64,000 nt of DNA from an uncultured Lachnospiraceae bacterium (GTDB lineage: Bacteria; Bacillota; Clostridia; Lachnospirales; Lachnospiraceae), in contig CAJUHY010000003.1 of NCBI GenBank assembly GCA_910585895.1, positions 47,539 to 111,538 on the forward strand. The letters are read 5' to 3'. Below are positions 26,628 through 35,683 of the stretch, one piece after another. Below the pieces are notes generated by a model, which was not told the DNA's origin, made no database searches, and saw only the letters and a list, made by a program, of their open reading frames with translations. Both the position numbers and the translations under genes were made by a program. Position 1 is the stretch's first letter, and each line of letters begins with the position of its first letter.

Positions 26628-27032
26628 ATGGGAGTAGCGCAGCAAATATTTTATACGGAAGATGATTATTACAATCTTCCGGAGAACGTTCGTGCAGAAC
26701 TGATTGATGGGCAGATTTATTACCAGGCGGCGCCAGGCCGTATACATCAGGAAATGCTCTCGTTTTTATTTAAGAAGATTGCATTTTATATTGATGACAA
26801 AAATGGTTTTTGCAAAATATATCCTGCTCCATTTGCCGTAAAACTCTCTGCGGACAGAGAGAACATTGTGGAGCCGGACATCAGCGTTATCTGTGACCGC
26901 AGGAAACTTACAGACCGGGGATGTACCGGTGCACCGGACTGGATTGTGGAGATTATATCTCCTGACAATCCTGAACATGATTATATCCGTAAACTTAACC
27001 TTTATAAAGATGCGGGCGTTCGGAAGTACTAG
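26628..27032 (+). pseudogene. Uma2-family PD-(D/E)XK protein, truncated
   Basis: 134 codons with an AAGGAGG site. YYNLPENVRAELIDGQIYY, then VEPDISVICDR and a WIVEIISPDN block are the catalytic region of the Uma2 family (DUF820). Members usually run to about 180-190 residues and continue after RKLNLYKDAGV with a YW motif; here TAC is followed directly by a TAG stop where the tryptophan codon would be. Reading through gives only nine more codons before TAA. So the C-terminal strand and helix are missing and the gene is probably broken. It sits 93 bases after the AAA-ATPase-like gene, with which it may have moved. Confidence 0.7.
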
Positions 27033-27187
27033 ATTGATTTCAGAGGGTTTGAAGAGTAATGACCGAACGAAATAAGGTAAGGAATCTGAAAAAAATACCG
27101 ATATAATAAAAGAAAATAATATCATGGATGATAAATGAAGTACAAGGATGTAGGATAATGTGTATTAACGAATAGTTTTTGGGAATT

Positions 27188-27235
27188 GTTCATGGTAGGG
27201 AAAGTATATTTCTGCCATGAACTATTTTTATTTTA
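27188..27235 (+). terminator. Probable terminator behind the Uma2 remnant
   Basis: GTTCATGGTAG (27188-27198) pairs with CTGCCATGAAC (27212-27222), 11 pairs with one G-T, loop of 13, followed by TATTTTTATTTT. It lies in the 276-base gap between the Uma2 remnant and the first radical SAM gene; the rest of the gap is AT-rich with no gene seen. Confidence 0.6.
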
Positions 27236-27308
27236 TGTTAGGAAAGACTGTGCTGCATTAATGTGTGAAAGTGTTTTCTGATAGTGATATAAAGAACGGA
27301 GCAGATAG

Positions 27309-28463
27309 ATGAAGTGGACGAAAAAGGGGCATGAATTGGACTATGCCTACCGTAAAATGCAGGAGAAAGAATTGTTTTATATTTTCGGTGCAGGGGACTA
27401 TGGAAGACATCTGTATCAGATAATGAAAGAGGAAATTGCGGTAGCCGGATTTATTGACAACAACCCTGATAAACAGGGGCAGGAACTCTACGGCCATATG
27501 ATTTATAAGCTGGCAGACATAAAGCGAGGCAGGAATATCGGCATTATCGTGGCAGTTTCCCAGTTTTCCAGGAGCGCAGTGGTTGAACAGCTTAAGGATG
27601 CAGGCTATGTGGAGGAAGAGGATTACTTTAAGATTGAGCCGTTTCTGTCCGCATGGTATGTCTATAAGTATGATAAAGTATATTTTACCAATATTTCCAT
27701 GCTGCCAAGCACAGCCTGCAACCTCAATTGTGAACTGTGCCTGAACTTTAATCCTTATGCTGCCAAGCCGGATGTCAGAAGTGTAGGGCAGGTCAAAGAA
27801 GATATAGATTTATTTTTCGGATGCGTGGATTACGTGATGCTCTTCCACGTCAGCGGGGGAGAGCCGTTTTTGTATCCGCATTTTGCAGAGGTGATAGAGT
27901 ATCTCGGTACAAAATACCGCAGTCAGATATTGACTTTGCGAACCGTGACAAACGGCACGATTGTACCCAGGGATGAACTATTGCAGCGCCTGTCTGGAAT
28001 TGATTTTGAGATAACGGTGGATGATTACCGTGAGGCGGTGCCAGAATCTAAAGAGGATTTTGCGCTGCTGATTGAGAAGTTGGAAAAGTATCACATAAAA
28101 TATGAGATAAATAAAGCGGAGGCGTGGATAGACCTGGCACCCACAGTGACGGACCACAGCATGTGGACAGAGAAGCAGCTGACTGAACATTTTGATAATT
28201 GTGCCCAGACCTGGCAGGAACTGCGAGACGGCAAGCTGTACAGCTGCAATTATGACGGTTATGCGACGGTGGCAGGAATCAATGAACAGCAGAAAGAGGA
28301 AGTGTTCGACTTGAGGACATTTACGTCAGGGAGGAAGAAAGAACTGGTGGAGTTCCGTCTGGGATATAATGACAAAGGTTATACCAATCTGTGTAAGCAT
28401 TGCCGAGGGTTTTATATGGATAATCCGGTAACAGGTCAGCCTGCCGCGCAGGGAAAGCGCTGA
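27309..28463 (+). CDS. Radical SAM protein with N-terminal Rossmann module
   Basis: A 384-residue protein. Residues 20-110 form the small Rossmann module seen many times in this locus (FYIFGAGDYGRHLYQ, then GFIDNNPDKQG). The radical SAM core follows: CNLNCELC at 137-144 binds the 4Fe-4S cluster, and VSGGEPFLYP at about 181-190 is the SAM-binding GGE motif. Near the C-terminus CNYDGYAT and CKHCRGF supply extra cysteines for a possible auxiliary cluster, as in twitch/SPASM proteins. Radical SAM enzymes among glycan genes usually oxidise, epimerise or deoxygenate sugars; the reaction here is unknown. The next gene, 41 bases on, has the same architecture. Confidence 0.8.
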   Translation: MKWTKKGHELDYAYRKMQEKELFYIFGAGDYGRHLYQIMKEEIAVAGFIDNNPDKQGQELYGHMIYKLADIKRGRNIGIIVAVSQFSRSAVVEQLKDAGYVEEEDYFKIEPFLSAWYVYKYDKVYFTNISMLPSTACNLNCELCLNFNPYAAKPDVRSVGQVKEDIDLFFGCVDYVMLFHVSGGEPFLYPHFAEVIEYLGTKYRSQILTLRTVTNGTIVPRDELLQRLSGIDFEITVDDYREAVPESKEDFALLIEKLEKYHIKYEINKAEAWIDLAPTVTDHSMWTEKQLTEHFDNCAQTWQELRDGKLYSCNYDGYATVAGINEQQKEEVFDLRTFTSGRKKELVEFRLGYNDKGYTNLCKHCRGFYMDNPVTGQPAAQGKR

Positions 28464-28503
28464 TAGGTACAGGAATTTATTTTAGGGTAAGAGGAGTTTG
28501 GCA

Positions 28504-29652
28504 ATGGCAAAGAAGTTAGCAATATATGGGGCGGGGAAAGCCGGAGAATGGCTGCTAGATGAACTGTTGCAGAAGAAGCCAGATGTAATTGTACAGGGTT
28601 TTTTAGATGCACATGCGCAGCAAAAGCAGATTAGAAATGTTCCGGTTTATCGTCCTGAGGAATATATGAAAAAATATAAAGATCAGACTGATATGGTCGT
28701 GATTGCAGCGGGAAGGCAGAAAGCTGTCTGTGAGATGGTGAAATTTTTGCAAAGACATCAGATTTCCAATATTTATATGCTCCATGATGTTCCAGGTAAG
28801 AAACATATGCCATTGTTGGATAAAGGTGAATTTTTGCCGCAGCGGATTCGCAAAATCCGGTTTTCAGACAGCAAACCTACGTTACCTTATGTGGAATTGC
28901 CCATCACCAATGAATGCAACCTCAACTGTAAGGGCTGTCTGTTTTTGTGCAATCCTGCCGGTGACCGTACAGAGGTCCCGGTTAAAACGGTGATTAAGGA
29001 TTTGGCGCGTATGAGAGAATTGTTTGAGGATATTCCCTGGATTCGGATTTTGGGTGGGGAACCGCTGCTGCATAAGGAACTGACGGAGATATTAAGAGCG
29101 GCAAGGGAGCTGTTTGAGGATTCCGAGATTGATGTGTGCACGAACGGTTTGCTGCTGCCCAGATTAGCACAGGATATGTATCAGATGTTTCGGGAATTGC
29201 GGATTGTCATCCATATTTCGGGTTATGAGCCGGTGTATCGTATGCAGGAGGAGATAGAATCTGTCCTGAACCAGGAAGAGATTCCCTATTGTTTTTTGGA
29301 ACGCAGCGACTTTTCTAAATTTTATTCTCTCTCAGATAGTAATGATGGGGCATATAATTTTCAGAATTGTTTCACGTCCTCCTGTCATGAATTATATCAG
29401 GGGAAGCTGGCGATGTGTTCTGGAGTGATTGCCTTTGATAAAATGAATCATCAGTTCCGTACAGAGTATCAGCTGCAGGAAGGAAAAGATTACTTCGATA
29501 TCCATAAAGCTGATTTAGACGTATGGAATGTTATGGAACTGCTGGCAAAGCCAATACCGGCATGTCGGTATTGCAATATGGCGCAAATGGAAGAATTTGC
29601 CTGGGCGGCAGCCGGGAACCATGCGGTGCTGGAGGACTATATTGTGAGATAG
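28504..29652 (+). CDS. Radical SAM protein with N-terminal Rossmann module
   Basis: A 382-residue protein from ATG 28504 after GAGGAG; a TTG six bases earlier is less likely. LAIYGAGKAGEWLLDE at the N-terminus and VQGFLDAHAQQ mark the Rossmann module. CNLNCKGC at 138-145 is the Fe-S motif and RILGGEPLLHKE near 174 the GGE motif. C-terminal CFTSSCHELYQGKLAMC and CRYCNMAQ could bind an auxiliary cluster. The protein most resembles the one at 42710-43828, which shares CRYCK near its end and the TNGLLLP block. It is followed after 12 bases by a GT2 gene carrying the same Rossmann module at its C-terminus. Confidence 0.8.
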   Translation: MAKKLAIYGAGKAGEWLLDELLQKKPDVIVQGFLDAHAQQKQIRNVPVYRPEEYMKKYKDQTDMVVIAAGRQKAVCEMVKFLQRHQISNIYMLHDVPGKKHMPLLDKGEFLPQRIRKIRFSDSKPTLPYVELPITNECNLNCKGCLFLCNPAGDRTEVPVKTVIKDLARMRELFEDIPWIRILGGEPLLHKELTEILRAARELFEDSEIDVCTNGLLLPRLAQDMYQMFRELRIVIHISGYEPVYRMQEEIESVLNQEEIPYCFLERSDFSKFYSLSDSNDGAYNFQNCFTSSCHELYQGKLAMCSGVIAFDKMNHQFRTEYQLQEGKDYFDIHKADLDVWNVMELLAKPIPACRYCNMAQMEEFAWAAAGNHAVLEDYIVR

Positions 29653-29664
29653 AAAGGCTGTGAA

Positions 29665-30804
29665 ATGACAAAAACAGATATCAGCGTTATCTGTCCACTC
29701 TACCGCGGGCAGGAATATATAGATGCCATTCTGGAAATGCTGTACAGAAATCAGCATAAACTGACAGAGGCAGGAGCGGCAAAAGTAACAGAAGTTATTT
29801 TTGTCAACGACTACCCGCAGGAAAAGATTTCTCTGCCGCAAAGCCAGCGGGAAGATGTAAGATTGAAACTGTTGGAGCCAGGAAGAAATCAGGGAATTCA
29901 CAGAAGCCGTGTGCTTGGCGTGGAGCAGGCGGAGGGTGAATATATATTATTTCTTGACCAGGATGACAGGATTCATGAAGATTACTTTAAGAGCCAGCTA
30001 TTCTATATAGATGGCAAAGCTGCAGCGCTTTGCAACGGATATTACCAGAACAGCCGTATTATTTATTCTTCCAGGGCGGAACAAGAGAATGCGGCGTGTC
30101 TTTCGGAATACCTGAAACAGAAAGATGTTATTATTTCTCCGGGACAGGTTCTATTGAGAGCAGATAGCATTCCCCAGGAATGGCGGCATAACTGCTTTAG
30201 TCAAAATGGCAGTGACGACGTATTGTTATGGATTTTGATGTTGTGCAGCAATCATGGGTTTGCCATCAATGAGGAGAAACTTTTTTGGCATTTGGAAAGC
30301 GATGCCAATGCTTCTTATCAATTTGAGAAGATGAAGCAATCTATCCAAGAGTTGTTGACGCGTGTGCTGGGGTTGGACTGTCTGTCGTCAGAACAGAAAG
30401 AAGTATTCCGAGGGGCGACCGAGCGTAGGCTGGCGAGGTATGACCAGTATGCCAGTCTGCAAAAGACATTAGACAATTTGGCCAAAGAGAGCAATCTTAG
30501 CAGTCTGCGCAAGTATATCGGCAGCAGGCATACAGCAGTCTATGGCTGGGGTATTCTGGGGCGTGAGTTTTGGAAGATGGCGCAGAGGGCAGGAATTGAT
30601 ATCAGTTTCGCCATAGATGCCGGCAAAGCTGCTTTTATGGAGCCGGAAATACCGCTGTACAAACCGCAGGAGGATTTGCCTCAGGCGGACATTATCATTG
30701 TAACGCCGGTAACCGGGTTTCAGGAGATTAAGGCGTTTTTGCAAAAGAAATGTCAGGCTGAAATATTGTCGCTAAGCGCATTTTTGGAGAGGATTGGCAC
30801 GTAA
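29665..30804 (+). CDS. GT2 glycosyltransferase with C-terminal Rossmann module
   Basis: A 379-residue protein. DISVICPLYRGQEYIDAI opens a GT2 domain; FLDQDDRIHED at about 95-105 is the DxD region, with a Q in the middle position. A helical linker (about 215-285) leads to a Rossmann module from about 290 (AVYGWGILGREFW, then FAIDAGKAAF and IIIVTPVTG). In the radical SAM neighbours the same module is at the N-terminus. The next gene starts two bases after this stop codon, so the two are translationally coupled. Confidence 0.8.
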   Translation: MTKTDISVICPLYRGQEYIDAILEMLYRNQHKLTEAGAAKVTEVIFVNDYPQEKISLPQSQREDVRLKLLEPGRNQGIHRSRVLGVEQAEGEYILFLDQDDRIHEDYFKSQLFYIDGKAAALCNGYYQNSRIIYSSRAEQENAACLSEYLKQKDVIISPGQVLLRADSIPQEWRHNCFSQNGSDDVLLWILMLCSNHGFAINEEKLFWHLESDANASYQFEKMKQSIQELLTRVLGLDCLSSEQKEVFRGATERRLARYDQYASLQKTLDNLAKESNLSSLRKYIGSRHTAVYGWGILGREFWKMAQRAGIDISFAIDAGKAAFMEPEIPLYKPQEDLPQADIIIVTPVTGFQEIKAFLQKKCQAEILSLSAFLERIGT

Positions 30805-30805
30805 C

Positions 30806-31882
30806 ATGGAAAAAATTATTTTGTATGGAACAGGAAAAAAGGCGGAACATCTTCTGGAACTGCTGGATAAATTGAAACAGTTTGAAATTATCGAGGTGTG
30901 GGATAATGATGAGCGAAAGTGCAAAGAGCAGTTTTCGTCTTTTACTATCACCAAACCACAAAAGCAGGATGAGTTTGCTGTTCTTGTTGCCAGCACGTAT
31001 TATTCACAGATTAAAGAAAATCTTGAAAAGGAATATCAAATAGATGAGAAAATAATAAAACCATGGAATTACTGTTTTCACTATATCAAAGAACAGATTA
31101 TAGGTAGATACCAGGAGTCTGAGGATGTGGAAATTCAATCAGTGATAAGATTCTTAGAGACAGAAGAATTGGATGTAATGAACGGAGCATTCCGGAAAAA
31201 GTATGAAACGATTTCCGTGCCGATAGAACGTGATGAGGAAAAAGGGCTTTTTTATACGTACTGGCATGGGAAAAAGATGTACCTTGCCGCTAAATTTTCC
31301 ACAAAAAGGGCTGCGGAAAATTATGTCAGAGGGTTGATGGAGGAACAGGATAAAGATTCACCTCATTTTTATGGAAATTCTTTTTATGGCAATTGCCAAA
31401 AGGGCGTGGTAGTGGATGCGGGCGCGGCAGAGGGTTTTTGGGCGTTGGATGCATTGGAATATGCCAGTCAGGCAGTGCTTTTAGAGGGGGAGCCGGAATG
31501 GCTGGAAGCCTTGCGTTATACGTTTGAACCCTATCAGGATAAAGTTAAGATTATCCCTCAGTTTCTGGTGAAGAGCGGAGAGAAAGAGGGAATTACCTTG
31601 TCGCAGCTGTGCAGGGAAACCGGCAAAATTGCATGTATGAAGATGGATATTGAGGGAGCTGAATCTGGGATACTGCAAAGCGAGAGTGAACTTCTTGAAA
31701 CAAATGTGATTGAAAGGATTCTTGTATGTACGTATCATCAATCGAGTGATGCCAGGGATATCAAAGGGACGCTTGAAAATGCTGGCTATCAAACAGAGTT
31801 CAGTCAGGGATATATGTTTTTCCCTTATGGCAGAGAAATAGAGGCGGAGTTGAGAAAAGGGTTGATTAGGGCAGAGAAATAA
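30806..31882 (+). CDS. FkbM-family methyltransferase with N-terminal Rossmann module
   Basis: A 358-residue protein; ATG 30806 is two bases after the previous stop. Residues 1-85 are the Rossmann module (IILYGTGKKAEHLLE, VWDNDERKC). The methyltransferase domain runs from about 200: VVVDAGAAEGFWALDA is the SAM-binding motif I and CMKMDIEGAESGIL is the FkbM signature, followed by LVCTYHQ. FkbM enzymes O-methylate sugars or polyketides. It is the last gene of the first plus-strand block and converges on a minus-strand methyltransferase with a shared terminator between them. Confidence 0.8.
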   Translation: MEKIILYGTGKKAEHLLELLDKLKQFEIIEVWDNDERKCKEQFSSFTITKPQKQDEFAVLVASTYYSQIKENLEKEYQIDEKIIKPWNYCFHYIKEQIIGRYQESEDVEIQSVIRFLETEELDVMNGAFRKKYETISVPIERDEEKGLFYTYWHGKKMYLAAKFSTKRAAENYVRGLMEEQDKDSPHFYGNSFYGNCQKGVVVDAGAAEGFWALDALEYASQAVLLEGEPEWLEALRYTFEPYQDKVKIIPQFLVKSGEKEGITLSQLCRETGKIACMKMDIEGAESGILQSESELLETNVIERILVCTYHQSSDARDIKGTLENAGYQTEFSQGYMFFPYGREIEAELRKGLIRAEK

Positions 31883-31904
31883 AAACCATTAAGCTGATGG
31901 TTTT
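31882..31904. terminator. Bidirectional terminator between converging genes
   Basis: AAAACCAT (31882-31889) and ATGGTTTT (31897-31904) form an 8-bp stem with A-rich and T-rich ends on both sides, so it can act for both strands. It overlaps the stop codons of the FkbM gene and of the minus-strand methyltransferase. Confidence 0.55.
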
Positions 31905-32653
31905 GTGACACAAAAGATTTCCGCCCCCATGTCCGGCAGATATTTTGTCATGTTATCTAAGCCATCGAGGACTTTTGGCGATATGATGCCGTTATCAAGA
32001 AGGGCTTTCATTTGGCTATGTGCAAAAGGCTTTATGAAAAAAGAGCCTTCTTCTATGATATCCAGATTATAACATTTTAAAAGCTTTTTCATATGTTCCA
32101 TATCAAGTGGCTGTTGCTGCTGGAGAGACTTTGCCCTTTCAGAAAGCACATCGAGTTGTGGGATTATGCCAGCTTCATATGCCAGTAGTAAATGCATGGA
32201 TTTTGGATTACGGGTGGAAACTAATAGTTTTGTATCCTTATGGCATAGTTTTCTTACACATTCAAGCAATTTCTTAGGGTCTGCAACTTCATGGAGCAGA
32301 CCAAGGCAAAGTATAAAGTCAAATTCCGCATTAAGAAGTTCGCCGACTCCATTTTCAATGCTGTTTTCAACAAAGTCATGAATGAGCGTGATATTTTTTT
32401 TGTCTTTTGCGTGTGTGACAGCGCTTTCATACATGATAGTTGCCGGTTCAACAATTGTCATTTGCTCATACTGTGGGTAAGCGAGGAAAATGGGATCCAT
32501 ACCGCAGCCAATCTCCAGAATTTTCCTGGCATGATATTTTGTCATCAATTCTATTACATGTTTTTTCCGGTAGTAAACCATTTTAAATTCAAAATCTTCA
32601 TTCAGATAGTCTTTATAATATTGTTCTCCATACTTTTCGATATCAACTGACAT
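31889..32653 (-). CDS. Class I SAM methyltransferase (paralogue 1 of 3)
   Basis: A 254-residue protein from the ATG at 32653, preceded on the minus strand by AGAAGG; a longer in-frame start 20 codons upstream is unlikely. ILEIGCGMDPIFLAY near 44 is SAM motif I, and CLGLLHEVADPKKLL near 115 matches motif II/post-II. It is clearly paralogous to the proteins at 38852 and 40594: the MSVD start and FAHSQMKALLDN near the C-terminus are shared with 40594. Here it lies on the opposite strand and is AT-rich, next to a GNAT gene. A sugar N- or O-methyltransferase is likely. Confidence 0.78.
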   Translation of the reverse strand: MSVDIEKYGEQYYKDYLNEDFEFKMVYYRKKHVIELMTKYHARKILEIGCGMDPIFLAYPQYEQMTIVEPATIMYESAVTHAKDKKNITLIHDFVENSIENGVGELLNAEFDFILCLGLLHEVADPKKLLECVRKLCHKDTKLLVSTRNPKSMHLLLAYEAGIIPQLDVLSERAKSLQQQQPLDMEHMKKLLKCYNLDIIEEGSFFIKPFAHSQMKALLDNGIISPKVLDGLDNMTKYLPDMGAEIFCVTKPSA

Positions 32654-32787
32654 ATTAATTACCTTCTTTTCTGGTACCTGAATTAATCTGGTATACTTCA
32701 TGAAATACAGCATTATAAAAAATGTAATATAATATTATCATAAAATTGCTTGTATTTGCAAGAAGAATCGATTTTGAGTTTGTTGTT

Positions 32788-33732
32788 CTATTTTTTCAGC
32801 TCAATTTTAAATCTGTGTTTGCTTGTAACCTCACACCCAATGCTTTCCTTGAAGCCGCACAATCCCATGTTGGGTTCACCCTTTAGGCTGGAAGGACCAA
32901 TATCAATATGTGAGATGCCTTTGGCTTTATAATATTTTATCAATTCAAATGCCAGAAAATTAATAGGTTTAAATTCACCTACACTGGGTAAATCTCCCCA
33001 ATAAATTACCTGTACAATGTTGTTGGCAGCATGGAAGACAACTGCGGAGGCTATTGCATTTCCGTTTAGTTCGACTAGGAAAAAATCGTTTTTGACAATA
33101 TGAGAGGTAGAAAGTACCTCTTCTTCGCTCATTGCCAGATAGTACCCTTTGTTTGAACGGTTAGCTTTGATGACTTGATAAGCAAGCCTTTTATCATCTT
33201 CAGATGTACATTTTTTTAGGGACAATCCTTTCTTTATTGCGATGTTCAAATTCTTTCGTGCATTGCGATGAATCATTTTTTCATAATTGTTTGGCTCAAC
33301 TTCATGTAGGTTGAAAGAGTAGTTTAATTCCTGATATTCTAGTTGGTAACCGTTGCCTAATAAAGCATTTTCTGTCTTTGCATTTTGAGCCATTCCATAA
33401 ATATCTGGCGGCAGCATGACAGAGATGCGCTGAATAGCGTTTGCCTTGGCAATTTCGTTAATTTTTTTAATGAACTCATAATAATAATCTATTTTAATAT
33501 AAGTCTGTAGTTCTGCTATTGTTGAAAAGGGGGCGGAAAAAGGGGCGTTCCATTCCCATTCAGATTCTCCAACTGCCAATGCCAGACGGTTCTTTTTATC
33601 ATGACCCAGAAAACACCTGACGGTATCTGCCTTATACAGGTTATGCCTTAAGAAATTGCTTTGACAAAACACATTTGTCCTGTTGTCTGTTATATTACCA
33701 TATTCTTCAAGTGTAATTTCCAATACTTCCAA
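32788..33732 (-). CDS. GNAT/FemAB-like transferase
   Basis: A 314-residue protein with AAAGGAGAGG before the start. It begins with a first GNAT-like half (about 1-140) and a second half with IHRNARKNLNIAIKKG near 150, YLAMSEEEVL near 198, and ASAVVFHAANNIVQVIYWG near 227-246, a layout seen in acetyltransferases of the Acetyltransf_6/FemAB type. These transfer acyl or aminoacyl groups to amines. An N-acylation of an amino sugar (such as the FdtB product) would fit, but this is inference. AT-rich relative to the plus-strand genes. A sigma-A type promoter precedes it. Confidence 0.65.
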   Translation of the reverse strand: MEVLEITLEEYGNITDNRTNVFCQSNFLRHNLYKADTVRCFLGHDKKNRLALAVGESEWEWNAPFSAPFSTIAELQTYIKIDYYYEFIKKINEIAKANAIQRISVMLPPDIYGMAQNAKTENALLGNGYQLEYQELNYSFNLHEVEPNNYEKMIHRNARKNLNIAIKKGLSLKKCTSEDDKRLAYQVIKANRSNKGYYLAMSEEEVLSTSHIVKNDFFLVELNGNAIASAVVFHAANNIVQVIYWGDLPSVGEFKPINFLAFELIKYYKAKGISHIDIGPSSLKGEPNMGLCGFKESIGCEVTSKHRFKIELKK

Positions 33733-33771
33733 TTTCTGCCTCTCCTTTAATCAGAATTATTGCTAATACCA

Positions 33772-33800
33772 ATTTTAGAATAGTTTATAGATAAAATCAA
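33772..33800 (-). promoter_or_regulatory. Probable sigma-A promoter of the minus-strand GNAT gene
   Basis: On the minus strand: TTGATT (33795-33800), 17 bases, TAAAAT (33772-33777), 40 bases upstream of the start codon. It diverges from the sigma-28 promoter at 33849, so this gap separates two regulons. Confidence 0.5.
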
Positions 33801-33848
33801 TGCTTCTTTTCCAAAATGAGGATTGTTGATAAAGTTAGTAGGGTGTGT

Positions 33849-33875
33849 TAAAATAAATTGTGCATAAGCCGATAT
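33849..33875 (+). promoter_or_regulatory. Consensus sigma-28 (SigD/FliA) promoter
   Basis: TAAA (33849-33852), exactly 15 bases, GCCGATAT (33868-33875). This is identical at all 12 positions to the SigD consensus TAAA-N15-GCCGATAT. Transcription would start near 33882 and read into the plus-strand block from 34022. It places at least the start of this glycan block under flagellar late-gene control. Confidence 0.85.
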
Positions 33876-34021
33876 ATTTTATATGCATAAGATTGTCATG
33901 GAAGATATCTTAAATTACATGGAAGTAAGCAAACATGAGCGATTCAGAATCCGTGGTTATCTTTGTGTAACTATGGATTTTTTAGTTTATGCTATTAGTA
34001 GCGGCAAGAGAAGGAACTGCG

Positions 34022-35683
34022 ATGATTGAATATGAGGAAAGTAATACCTGTGGGATACCGGAAGACTGGAAAGAAAAGATTTACCGTGATGGGTGCAGGA
34101 AGAAAGTTATCGTATATGATACAAATATGGTTTCGCCCTCTGAACTACGGAGTTTGATAACAAAAATAAAGAGTGTCATTGAATATTTTGAGGGATTGAA
34201 TGATGCACTGCTGCTTTGGCGGCCGAATCCTCTGCTTCATACTGTGTTGGCGATAGAAGATAAGCAGTTGTTAAAAGAGTATGAGGACATGGTAGAGCAG
34301 TTCAGGAAGAACAGGAATGGAATCTTTGATGATACAACCGATTTCCGTAGGGCTATTGATATATCGGATGCGTATTTTGGCGATAAGACGTTCCTGCTTT
34401 CATTATATAGACAGACCGGGAAGCCAATCATGCTGCAGAATATTTTAAATTACAGGAATACGAGGAACGTCGGGAATCTATATACGGAAGCGATTGTCTG
34501 GGAGGGAAATACAGGATGGTTTTTCCAAGGGGATTACAACGCTCTGTTTGAAGTTGAGTGGAAGAGTGGAAAGTGTAGGTTTTTGGCAAGTGTTCCGGGA
34601 GAAAGAATGTGTAAGCGTTACTTATACGCTGCCATTGCGAAATACAAAGATTGTTTGGTATTAGTACCGTATATGGCAGATGAAATTGCAATTTATGATA
34701 TTGGACTGGGCACATTTCTAAAGTTACCTTTGAAACAGTATGGCAATGAGAATTTAGGAGAAAAGTTTGCAGATTTTGTAGTTTATGGCAAACATATATT
34801 CTTGATTCCTACATATTACCCTGCTATTGTTCGGCTTGATACGGAGACACTGGAGCTGACATATTTGGAAGCCTGTATAGAGCTGCTGGAAGGCTGCCGT
34901 GTTAATCCCAGCTATCTGCTGAATATCAGACCAGTGGTTCGAGAGGATACATTTTGGGTTGGGTGCTATGCAGCCAATTACTTATTGGAATTCAACATGA
35001 AGACGCTGCAATATACGTTGCATAAGATAGAGAATTGCCAGGGCGGTATTGCAGCTAGCTGTTATGACGGAACGTTTTTTTGGATAGTGCAATTTCCGCA
35101 GTTGAAAATTATCTCTTGGAATCCGGTTTCTGGGGAAGAGAGGGTATTTGACAGTTATCCAGAGGGATTTCAAGGGGAGACCGGTTCCTTTCTGTTTGTT
35201 TTATATGATAACGATAGGGTATTGTTCCTGCCAGAACATGCTAATATGATATTAGAAATAGATCCGAAGAGCGGTTGTATCCACGGAAAGAAGAAGAGCA
35301 ACTGTTGTTCAAATGAAAGAGATATCCTGTATTGGACTTGTTTTCAACTCCATGGCGATAACTATTATGTAACAGGTGATGGAAGGATTGTAAAGCTTGA
35401 TGTTTATCTGCAGGAGGAAGAGGTTCTGCATCTGCACATAAGCCAGGAAGAGATTGAGAAGATAGGTCAGATGATAAGCCGGAAAATAAGCGAAGCGATA
35501 CTTGCAGGCGAGAGTTTAATGGAGTATTCAGAGACTGACGATGAAAATAGTGTATTAGAAAGCTATATCAAAAGTGTAGTACCATTTTCGGTAAATAAAA
35601 CAGTGAAAGAAGAAAACATGACAAATGGCAGGAAGTTATACGAATACATCAAGGAGCATTCAGAGATGGAGGTTTTGCAATGA
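34022..35683 (+). CDS. Putative GT-B-like half domain plus beta-propeller-like repeats
   Basis: A 553-residue protein from ATG 34022, preceded by AGAAGGA. Residues 20-150 contain VIVYDTNMVSPSELR, LLWRPNPLL and DDTTDFRRAIDISDAYFGD. I read this as the C-terminal half of a GT-B or CDP-glycerol glycerophosphotransferase-like domain whose first half is missing; that is inference. Residues about 160-480 are beta-rich with repeated strands of about 40-45 residues (for example WFFQGDYNALFEV, IAIYDIGLGTFLKL, IVRLDTETLELTYL, ISWNPVSGEERVF), suggesting a beta-propeller. A helical tail ends the chain. First gene after the sigma-28 promoter, overlapping the next gene by four bases. Confidence 0.55.
   Translation: MIEYEESNTCGIPEDWKEKIYRDGCRKKVIVYDTNMVSPSELRSLITKIKSVIEYFEGLNDALLLWRPNPLLHTVLAIEDKQLLKEYEDMVEQFRKNRNGIFDDTTDFRRAIDISDAYFGDKTFLLSLYRQTGKPIMLQNILNYRNTRNVGNLYTEAIVWEGNTGWFFQGDYNALFEVEWKSGKCRFLASVPGERMCKRYLYAAIAKYKDCLVLVPYMADEIAIYDIGLGTFLKLPLKQYGNENLGEKFADFVVYGKHIFLIPTYYPAIVRLDTETLELTYLEACIELLEGCRVNPSYLLNIRPVVREDTFWVGCYAANYLLEFNMKTLQYTLHKIENCQGGIAASCYDGTFFWIVQFPQLKIISWNPVSGEERVFDSYPEGFQGETGSFLFVLYDNDRVLFLPEHANMILEIDPKSGCIHGKKKSNCCSNERDILYWTCFQLHGDNYYVTGDGRIVKLDVYLQEEEVLHLHISQEEIEKIGQMISRKISEAILAGESLMEYSETDDENSVLESYIKSVVPFSVNKTVKEENMTNGRKLYEYIKEHSEMEVLQ

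Noticed and set aside
27240..27308. Possible promoter before the first radical SAM gene
   Set aside because: TATAAA and TGATAG elements occur but no -35 fits either sigma-A or sigma-28 spacing.
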